The position numbers and the translations under genes are program-made. This document shows, piece by piece, positions 34,101-39,738 of a stretch of 55,519 bases of DNA. Below the pieces are notes generated by a model. That model saw nothing but the letters and a program-made list of their open reading frames with translations, searched no databases and was not told the DNA's origin. Numbering within the stretch: the stretch's first letter is position 1; each line of letters opens with the position of its first letter. This DNA comes from Dehalococcoidia bacterium (lineage in GTDB: Bacteria; Chloroflexota; Dehalococcoidia; Tepidiformales; Tepidiformaceae), in contig JADLBC010000007.1 in NCBI GenBank assembly GCA_020847985.1, positions 1 to 55,519 on the forward strand. Direction: 5' to 3'.

Positions 34101-34426
34101 CGCGGGTCGAGCCGCTGGCCGACGTGCTCGACGGTGGAAACGCACACGATGGTCGCGAATCGAGCGGCGAAGGGCGGCTCCAGGATGTCCCCCACCACGA
34201 CACCCGGCGCCCGTTCATACCGGTCGAGCACCACCCGCGGCAGTTCTTCCCCGGTCGCGGCGAGGAATTGCGCGAGCGTGTTGCCCACTTCGAGCGCGGG
34301 CCCCGCCGGTGCGCGCCGCCGCAGAAAGTCCATTGCGACGGGGATCTCGACGGTGCGCTCGGTCAGGCCGTGGGGAGTGCCCTGGCCGCCGTATTCGTAC
34401 ATGCGTCCACGGAGCTGGAACCCCAA
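31148..34426 (-). CDS. Multidomain methyltransferase-GT4-GT fusion for surface glycan synthesis
   Basis: A 1092-residue enzyme. Residues ~20-230 are a SAM-methyltransferase-like domain (ALEVGNTLAQFL, IVCVSTVEHVGQ, LLTPGGEALITVPWG). Residues ~265-350 are a beta-rich module. Residues ~353-720 are a GT4 glycosyltransferase (GIDMLGA..NRGIGRAL, SIVYDLIPMVW, LLAMCAPDPRKNADGLI, and the E-x7-E motif in SGYEGFGLPLAEAM). Residues ~735-1092 resemble a second GT-B unit without an E-x7-E motif, possibly degenerate. TTG 34426 has GGGAGG five bases upstream; Met9 is an alternative. The first residues (YEYGGQGTPHGLTERTVEIPVAMDFL) resemble methyltransferases of surface-polysaccharide clusters. It is divergent from another methyltransferase. 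Confidence 0.85.
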   Translation of the reverse strand: MGFQLRGRMYEYGGQGTPHGLTERTVEIPVAMDFLRRRAPAGPALEVGNTLAQFLAATGEELPRVVLDRYERAPGVVVGDILEPPFAARFATIVCVSTVEHVGQRLDPRSAYGDAPGGLEPGGHAPAMLAIKRIHDLLTPGGEALITVPWGQAAEGGWQVVFGPDTIHELVGRGYVPAEQFDLRVLKRVGASRTGGSLWTEVDPASVDRVPYAAAQGHANAVAFISLRRSAAAPRPGPAAIPPLRAHGLRFPPGSQDERGATTGVIGLAAGMVEAGILTTPPLTAEVELVDVTTGEAIATGTLRSWERASVALAVPHPVPAALVRWRIDGEPPERQPDYVAIYRAGEASPLRVGIDMLGAQSPTSRNRGIGRALRGAVSALAAMSNGPELTLYWHPGMERAGDGFAPGARHVELSAAGPAGVQRVVDANPHALDVFIAGSPFETTNSYLPPLRRTQGSPAVVSIVYDLIPMVWSQERYLADGSERMRFESAARRLKRHDGLLAISDSARDDARAYLGMPPERVLAIGTGTDHAFWGAETGGRARSGGFLLAMCAPDPRKNADGLIGALAVLRDWGIRFPPLRMVMSGSEAARAATLATVAAFGLEDEVTLLQDVTDEELRALYGDAVALVFPSGYEGFGLPLAEAMSTSLPVVGVHNSSQPEVIGNAGITATSGVPIELARALAGVCDGSIDLRALGARGRERAATFTSEAVARRLVLALEALTTQPACVPHIPGDTNRTAVEVALAGPTPPDAGHIGQYTAALAPALLAHGRLSWWQTGRAIPLLEAGSPRPVPLPPAGRFGTTRTIIYEHIPGTAMPSSLASHAAGVPWVDLHEVPLAGDAERAEPPAWWPGRMPGHVLVHSHTLRDRLAASHPELAERIRVLPIGLPRGATPSQRDAARALRGFAAEDIVIGLPAETGPEAAVALVEAVAVQAPMPGGGMFRVLAEEPLRPELRAALHRLMRDPAARPAFAVLGLMSPAELRAARGATDAVLLTHTPGADELGLLRDHLATGAIPIAGLGTTHYGLELVGPGLLTDGSRPSLAAILARLAEPATLAALRDQATAWRARHSIEEVARCIHELIRAQAAPE

Positions 34427-34500
34427 TCACGCCTCCCGCCGCTGAAGGACGCCGCACCGCGCCACTTCCTGGCGCCCGACACCGGTGCCCAAGCGCCGGG

Positions 34501-34506
34501 TAGGGT
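34501..34506 (+). promoter_or_regulatory. -10-like element of the methyltransferase gene
   Basis: TAGGGT lies 60 bp before GTG 34561. Transcription from it would begin at or after ATG 34510, which argues against that ATG as the start. Confidence 0.25.
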
Positions 34507-34547
34507 ACCATGGCCAACGATTCGCCGGAGCGGCGAATCCCATCGCC

Positions 34548-34555
34548 GGAGGGAG
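34548..34555 (+). promoter_or_regulatory. Ribosome-binding site deciding the methyltransferase start
   Basis: GGAGGGAG five bases before GTG 34561, far stronger than anything before ATG 34510. Confidence 0.6.
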
Positions 34556-34560
34556 CGCGA

Positions 34561-35382
34561 GTGAACCGCGGATTCAACAAGACGTGCACCCTCGAGGATT
34601 TTTCCGACCCCGAGCTCGTCGCCATCATCCGGGATGTCTTCGCGCACGAGTCCGCCGTCTTCCCGGACCTCCCGAAAGGTCGCGAATTCCGCAAGCACTG
34701 GGAGATCGGCATGGCCGTCGCCTCCTTCCGCGAGTTCGGCGCGCTCCGCCCCGACGCCGAGCTGCTCGGGGTCGGGGTCGGCACGGAACCGACGATGTAC
34801 TGGCTCACGAACCATGTGCGGCGCGTGTTCGCGACCGACCTCTACGCCGGCGCCGGCGACTGGACCGACACCGCGCCGCCGTGGATGCTCACGAACCCGG
34901 GGCGTGACTGGCCGAACGTCTGGAACCGCCGCCGCCTCGTCGTCCAGCACATGAACGCCCTCGAGCTGGAATACGAGGACAACAGCTTCGACGGCATCTT
35001 CTCCTGCAGTTCGCTCGAACACTTCGGCAGCCGTTCGGACGTGCGGCGCGCGCTCGATGAGATGTTTCGCGTGCTGAAGCCCGGTGGCGTGCTCGCCATC
35101 TCCACGGAGTTCCGGCTCGAAGGAAACCGCACGGGCCTCCCGGGCACGCTCCTCTTCGACGAAGCCGATATCCAGCAGATCATGCTCGGTTCGCGGTCGT
35201 GGGACCTGGCAACGCCGCTCTCGCTCGCCGTCTCGGACGAGACCCTGGCCGGTGCGGTGTCGTTCGAAGAGGCCATCGAGGACTCGCGGTTGGGGAGGAT
35301 CTGGAGCCGCTACCCGCACATCGTCCTGCGGTTTGGGGAGCATCTCTGGACCAGCGTCCACCTCACCCTGGTGAAGCGGTAA
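34561..35382 (+). CDS. Class I SAM-dependent methyltransferase
   Basis: A 273-residue methyltransferase. Motif I reads AELLGVGVGTEPTMYWL, followed by the VFATDLYAG acidic strand. The NSFDGIFSCSSLEHFGSRSDVRRALDEMFRVLKPGGVLAISTEF block (motifs post-I to III) is typical of glycan or lipid methyltransferases in surface-polysaccharide clusters. Start GTG 34561 is set by the strong ribosome site. It is followed 19 bp later by gmd on the same strand. The likely substrate is a sugar or lipid-linked glycan, inferred only from context. Confidence 0.87.
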   Translation: MNRGFNKTCTLEDFSDPELVAIIRDVFAHESAVFPDLPKGREFRKHWEIGMAVASFREFGALRPDAELLGVGVGTEPTMYWLTNHVRRVFATDLYAGAGDWTDTAPPWMLTNPGRDWPNVWNRRRLVVQHMNALELEYEDNSFDGIFSCSSLEHFGSRSDVRRALDEMFRVLKPGGVLAISTEFRLEGNRTGLPGTLLFDEADIQQIMLGSRSWDLATPLSLAVSDETLAGAVSFEEAIEDSRLGRIWSRYPHIVLRFGEHLWTSVHLTLVKR

Positions 35383-35401
35383 GGCGGAGGTTCGGCGCCC
35401 G

Positions 35402-36475
35402 ATGGTGACGGCGATCGTGACGGGCACGGGCGGCCAGGATGGTTACTTCCTGGTGCAACGGCTGCTCGCCGAAGGCGCAACCGTCCACGCCTGCCACAAC
35501 CCCGCGAACGCACCCCCGGCATGGGAGGCGGCCGGCGGCTCGCTTTCGGTGCACGCGCTCGATGTCACCGACGCGGACGCCGTTCGCGACCTGGTGCGGA
35601 GCGCCCGGCCCGGCGAGATCTACAACTTCGCCGCCCAGAGCAGCGTCTCGCGCTCCTTCGCCGACCCGGCGCTGACGTGGCAGGTCAACGCCGCGGCCGT
35701 GGCCTCGATGCTCGAGACCGTGCGCCTGCACGCCCCGGAGGCGCGCTACTACCAGGCCTCATCGACGGACATCTTCGGCTTCCTGCCGGGCGAATCGGTC
35801 ACCCACAACGAAAACTCCGCCCTTTTCCCACAGAGCCCCTACGCCGCGGCGAAGGCGGCAGCGTTTCTGCTGTGCCGCGTATACCGGCAGGGATACGGGA
35901 TTCGCGCCGTGAGCGGCATCTCGTCGAACCACGAGTCGCACCGCCGCCCCGGCGACTTCCTTTCGGCGAAGATCGCGCACCACGTCGCGGCCCTGCGCGC
36001 GGCCGGCCCGGGAGGGCGGGGTGGCGTGGCGCCACTGGAACTGGGAAACCTCAAGAGCCGCCGTGACTGGGGATACGCGCCCGACTTCGCCCTCGGCGCG
36101 ATGCGCATCCTCCGCCAGGTAGACGTCCGCGGCGAACTCTCCGGCGAGCCCGAGGACGACATCGCCGCGAACTACCGCGACTACATCCTCGGCACCGGCG
36201 TGATGCATTCGGCCTGGGAGCTGGCCGATGCGGCCTTCCGCCTCGGCGGGTTCGAACTCGACTGGCGGCTCGGCGGCGCGGACCAGGCGCGCTGGGGAGC
36301 GTCGTTCCGCGATTCCGGTCAGCGCGCCATCGTCGTCAATCCCCACCTCATGCGCCCTACTGACCCCCTCGCGATCGGGACGGACCCCTCGCGGGCGATC
36401 GATGAGCTCGGCTGGAGCCCGACGCGCGGCCTGGAGCGCTTCCTCCGCGAGATGATCGACTCCCGTGGGTACTGA
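35402..36475 (+). CDS. gmd: GDP-mannose 4,6-dehydratase
   Basis: A 357-residue extended-SDR enzyme that turns GDP-mannose into GDP-4-keto-6-deoxymannose, the branch point to GDP-fucose, GDP-rhamnose and relatives. It has the NADP loop TGTGGQDGYFL, EIYNFAAQSSVSRSF, YYQASSTDIFG (catalytic Ser/Thr region), the SPYAAAKAAA Tyr-x3-Lys pair, and the GMD-specific NHESHRRPGDFLSAKI. The match to the Gmd branch is good, though divergence at usual positions (TDIFG for SEMFG) leaves a related NDP-sugar dehydratase possible. No GDP-fucose synthase or Rmd reductase is adjacent. It overlaps the ATPase gene by 11 bp at the 3' end. Confidence 0.85.
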   Translation: MVTAIVTGTGGQDGYFLVQRLLAEGATVHACHNPANAPPAWEAAGGSLSVHALDVTDADAVRDLVRSARPGEIYNFAAQSSVSRSFADPALTWQVNAAAVASMLETVRLHAPEARYYQASSTDIFGFLPGESVTHNENSALFPQSPYAAAKAAAFLLCRVYRQGYGIRAVSGISSNHESHRRPGDFLSAKIAHHVAALRAAGPGGRGGVAPLELGNLKSRRDWGYAPDFALGAMRILRQVDVRGELSGEPEDDIAANYRDYILGTGVMHSAWELADAAFRLGGFELDWRLGGADQARWGASFRDSGQRAIVVNPHLMRPTDPLAIGTDPSRAIDELGWSPTRGLERFLREMIDSRGY

Positions 36476-37298
36476 GCCGGTCGCGATGGTGGAGTCGCCG
36501 CCTCCGGGCTCGCCCCCGCTGATTGAAGTGCGGGGGATCGGCAAGCGCTACACACGCGGGCCCGGCGGCGGTGGCCAGGGCAATCTCAAGGAGGCCGTCT
36601 CCGCGCTCTTCTCCCGCGGCCACGAGCCGGACGCCCGCGAGTTCTGGGCACTTCGCGGCGTCACCTTCTCCGTGCCCGCGGGTGAGTGCATCGGCCTCGT
36701 CGGCCGCAACGGCAGCGGCAAGAGCACGCTCCTCACGGTCCTGGCCAGGGTCCCCCCCCCGACCGAGGGAGAGGCCGTGCTGCGGGGACGGGTTGCGGCG
36801 CTGTTGGAGGTCGGCACCGGGTTCCACCCGGAACTGACCGGCCGCGAAAACGTCTACCTCAACGGCGCGATCCTCGGGCTGAGCCGCCGCGACATCACCG
36901 AGCGTTTCGACGAGATTGTCAGCTTCGCCGACATCGGCTCATTCCTCGATACCCCCGTGAAGCACTACTCCAGCGGCATGTACCTGCGGCTCGCCTTCGC
37001 CGTGGCGATGTCTGTCACCCCGGAAGTCCTCTTCATCGACGAAGTACTTGCCGTGGGTGACCAGGGGTTCATCACGCGCTGCCTGGAGAAGCTGGACGCG
37101 ATGCGCGCCGCCGGTACCACCATCCTGCTCACGAGCCACATCCCCGCCGTCATCGACCGCCTCTGTGACCGCGCCATCTATCTCCGGGGCGGCGTGGTCG
37201 CGGCGGACGGCCCCGTCGCGCCCGTCATGGAACGCTACTACACCGACCTCATCGAAGGGGAACAGCGCCGCCAGTCCGCGGGAGCTTCACCGGGCTAA
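36465..37298 (+). CDS. Polysaccharide-export ABC ATPase (Wzt/TagH type), permease not adjacent
   Basis: A 277-residue ATPase of the O-antigen/teichoic-acid exporter class. Motifs: the YTRGPGGGGQGNLKEAVSALF insertion, Walker A VGRNGSGKSTLL, VGTGFHPELTGRENVYLNGAILGLSRRDI, signature VKHYSSGMYLRLAFAVAM and Walker B EVLFIDEVLAVGD, with H-loop LTSHI. It lacks the C-terminal carbohydrate-binding domain of Wzt. No ABC-2 permease (Wzm/TagG) lies in the window. A run of nine C at 36752-36760 falls inside the coding sequence. GTG 36465 overlaps gmd; ATG 36486 is a possible alternative. Its stop shares bases with that of the convergent glycosyltransferase gene. Confidence 0.9.
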   Translation: MGTEPVAMVESPPPGSPPLIEVRGIGKRYTRGPGGGGQGNLKEAVSALFSRGHEPDAREFWALRGVTFSVPAGECIGLVGRNGSGKSTLLTVLARVPPPTEGEAVLRGRVAALLEVGTGFHPELTGRENVYLNGAILGLSRRDITERFDEIVSFADIGSFLDTPVKHYSSGMYLRLAFAVAMSVTPEVLFIDEVLAVGDQGFITRCLEKLDAMRAAGTTILLTSHIPAVIDRLCDRAIYLRGGVVAADGPVAPVMERYYTDLIEGEQRRQSAGASPG

Positions 37299-39490
37299 CG
37301 AACCGCGGCCGCTTCGTACCCGTTCGCGCGGAGCCAATCGCCGCAGCGTTCCTCCAGCACCCGCCGCTGCTCGGGCGTCGCCAGGTCTTCCCAACCGGTG
37401 GCCCCGTGGCGGATGTGGTTCCAGTGCAACTGCGTTTCCGGGTCGCTGAGGAGCGCGTTGGCCGGGTCGGAGAGGTCGACACCGCTGGCCTCGAGCCGGC
37501 CGCGGAGTGTCTCCACGAGCGCACCGTGCGCCTCGCGCGAGGTCTCGGCGGCGATGCGGTCGCGCGCGGCCCGCGTGAGCGTCACGCCGAGGTGATCGGC
37601 GATTTCGGCGGCCGCCGCAGGCGGGTCGGCCGCCAGGTCTTCGTATCGCTGCACGAGGACGTTCGGCAGCGAACGCCAGAAGGCATCGGCAGCCTGGAAC
37701 CGCTCGAGCCAGCCGGCCGCGACCAGTTCGTCGAAGGATATGCCCAGCTTGTGCGCCATGGAGAACGCCACGTCGCGCAGGTCGCGGTAGCTGTAGAGCC
37801 CGAGGGCCGTGCCGTCGCGCAGCCACAATGCGTACTGTTCGTCGGGCTCGTGCCACTTCGCGAGGATCGCGGGCCCGCCGAGAGTCCACCGATGGTCGTT
37901 GCCATCGACCACGCCCAGCCGTTCGACGCTGCCGCGCTCGTGCAGCACCTGGTACGCGACGTTGTACGCCCAGGTCGAGCCGGAGCGGTACATGCCGCAG
38001 ACGATGACCTTCCGTGTTTCGGGCAGGGTGCGCGGGGGACGTTGTGCTGGCGTCCCGGCGGCGCCCCGGCGCGGATGCTGGAATGCCGGCAGCTCCAGGA
38101 GGGACTGCTCCATGGCATCGACGGTCTCGCGCCATGTCCGCGGCCGGAAGCGGTTGCGTACGGCGTTGGTTCGCGCCGCCAGCGTCTCCGGCGAGGCGAT
38201 CAGTTCGCGGAGGGCGGCCACGTACCCCGGGAGGTCGTCCGGGCCGTGATACCCGCAGAGCGCGCCCCCGGCCTCGGGGACGGAGGTCGCGTTCGACGCG
38301 AGGCAGTACTTCCCCGCGGCCATGCTCTCGCGAACCGGCAGCCCCCAGCCTTCGTACCGGCTCGGGTAGAGCGTGAAAAGGCAGCGCCGGCGCAGCGATT
38401 CGACCGCATCTTCGGCGGCGTCGGGAAGGATTCGCACCTTCCGATGGAGTTCGGGCCGCGTGGCCGCCGCGCTCACGCTCTCGAAGGCATCCGACCGGGC
38501 CCCCGCGAGCACCAGCAGCGGCACGCCTTCGGGCCCGCGCTCGGCGAGGAGGGCCTCCCACGCGTGGATCGCGAGGAGCTGGTTCTTCCGTTGCTCGAAG
38601 GCCGACACGAGCAGCACGAACGGTTCGTCGCCCGGGTCCCCGGCGATCTCCTCGGCGGCCGCCGGTGCCCGCCCGGGGTCGTCCCCGAGATACACGACCG
38701 AGGCGCGCGGCGTGCGCGCGCCGGTCGATCCGCAGTAGTCGATGAAGTCGCGCCGGGAGAATTCGGAGATCGTCCAGACGTGACTGGCCGCCGCCGCCAG
38801 CCGCCGCAGGTTGGAGGTGTAATCGCCACTCTCGTAGCCCGCGAGCCGCACGGGGATGATGTCGTACACGAGGGGCACCCATTCGACGCCACGCCCGCGA
38901 AGGGCCTGCACTTCGCCCATATAGCCGGACTGGAACCAGGTCAGTCCAAGCGTCACGAGTGCGTCGCCGCCGCGAATGCCGGCCGGGCGCGGCCGTGGGT
39001 TCGTCCCGCCGGGCGCGACACCGGCATGGAGCCGCTCGGCCATGTCCTTCGCGGCATCGCTCGGGATGGTCACGAATCCACGGAAGCGGTCGAATCGAAC
39101 GAACGCCACCGACGGCAGCGCGCTCCCCGCGGCGAGTTCGCGCACCACTGAAGCGACCGTTCGTTGCACGCCCGTGGGGAAGGGCCGATTCCATTCGGCG
39201 AGGTTGGTGATATCGAACCAGACGCGCGGGGCGCCGGCCCTGCCACCCGGCCGCCGTTGCCGCGCCGCGCGCCGCCACGCCGCCGCGGCCAGCCCGGTGG
39301 CCCATTGACCCTCTTTCACCGCGCGCAGGGGGGCGGTGATTCGCCAGCTGAGCGAGTGCTCCATCCAATCGAGACGCTGCCGCAGCTGGTCCCGTTCTGC
39401 TTCGGTGGCCAGCAGTTTCAGCCGCAGTTCCGGTGCGGCCGCGGCCGGGTCCGTGCCCGGCCCCCCGGCGGTGTTCGGATCGGTCGCCAT
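37295..39490 (-). CDS. GT4 glycosyltransferase-sulfotransferase fusion
   Basis: A 731-residue bifunctional protein. A coiled coil with the SLSWRITAPLRAVKEG motif (residues ~25-60), seen in many surface-glycan GTs, precedes a GT4 domain (residues ~88-470). That domain has WFDITNLAEWNRPFPTGVQR, VYDIIP, EQRKNQLLAIHAW and E-x7-E at E380-E388 (YEGWGLPVRESM). Residues ~493-725 form a PAPS-dependent sulfotransferase: KVIVCGMYRSGSTWAYNV is the 5'-phosphosulfate loop and YSYRDLRDVAFSM the 3'-phosphate site. One protein may therefore add a sugar and sulfate it or its neighbour. ATG 39490 has GGAGAG upstream. The four bases CTAA at its end serve as stop for both this gene and the convergent ATPase. Confidence 0.88.
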   Translation of the reverse strand: MATDPNTAGGPGTDPAAAAPELRLKLLATEAERDQLRQRLDWMEHSLSWRITAPLRAVKEGQWATGLAAAAWRRAARQRRPGGRAGAPRVWFDITNLAEWNRPFPTGVQRTVASVVRELAAGSALPSVAFVRFDRFRGFVTIPSDAAKDMAERLHAGVAPGGTNPRPRPAGIRGGDALVTLGLTWFQSGYMGEVQALRGRGVEWVPLVYDIIPVRLAGYESGDYTSNLRRLAAAASHVWTISEFSRRDFIDYCGSTGARTPRASVVYLGDDPGRAPAAAEEIAGDPGDEPFVLLVSAFEQRKNQLLAIHAWEALLAERGPEGVPLLVLAGARSDAFESVSAAATRPELHRKVRILPDAAEDAVESLRRRCLFTLYPSRYEGWGLPVRESMAAGKYCLASNATSVPEAGGALCGYHGPDDLPGYVAALRELIASPETLAARTNAVRNRFRPRTWRETVDAMEQSLLELPAFQHPRRGAAGTPAQRPPRTLPETRKVIVCGMYRSGSTWAYNVAYQVLHERGSVERLGVVDGNDHRWTLGGPAILAKWHEPDEQYALWLRDGTALGLYSYRDLRDVAFSMAHKLGISFDELVAAGWLERFQAADAFWRSLPNVLVQRYEDLAADPPAAAAEIADHLGVTLTRAARDRIAAETSREAHGALVETLRGRLEASGVDLSDPANALLSDPETQLHWNHIRHGATGWEDLATPEQRRVLEERCGDWLRANGYEAAAVR

Positions 39491-39569
39491 GGATCAGCTC
39501 TCCGGCAGGCGTTCGAGGGCCCGTGGGCGAAGGCCGTACGGCGATGGTACGACGCTCCGCACGCCCCGG

Positions 39570-39587
39570 CCACGTGAAAAAACGTGG
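39570..39587. other. Small palindromic hairpin in the 248-bp divergent gap
   Basis: CCACGT/ACGTGG with a 6-nt A-rich loop between the divergent glycosyltransferase and subtilase genes (39491-39738). It could be an operator or chance. Apart from the promoter listed next I see nothing else in this gap. Confidence 0.25.
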
Positions 39588-39668
39588 ATCCTTCGCGGAG
39601 AAGTACTGCCCGGGCGCCGCGATTCCTCGGAGTTCCCGGCCTGTTCTTTCGAAGTGTGACGACTGCTC

Positions 39669-39696
39669 TTGATCTGCCGTGTGCCTGCCGTAGCAT
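39669..39696 (+). promoter_or_regulatory. Candidate promoter of the subtilase gene
   Basis: TTGATC (39669-39674), 16-bp spacer, TAGCAT (39691-39696), 42 bp before ATG 39739. Each hexamer matches the sigma-70 consensus at four of six bases. Confidence 0.4.
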
Positions 39697-39728
39697 CCGG
39701 CGCGCTGTGGCTGGCTCCGCCGCCACAT

Positions 39729-39733
39729 GGAGG
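39729..39733 (+). promoter_or_regulatory. Ribosome-binding site deciding the subtilase start
   Basis: GGAGG lies inside the codons after ATG 39727 and five bases before ATG 39739, so the second ATG is the likely start. Confidence 0.55.
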
Positions 39734-39738
39734 CACCT

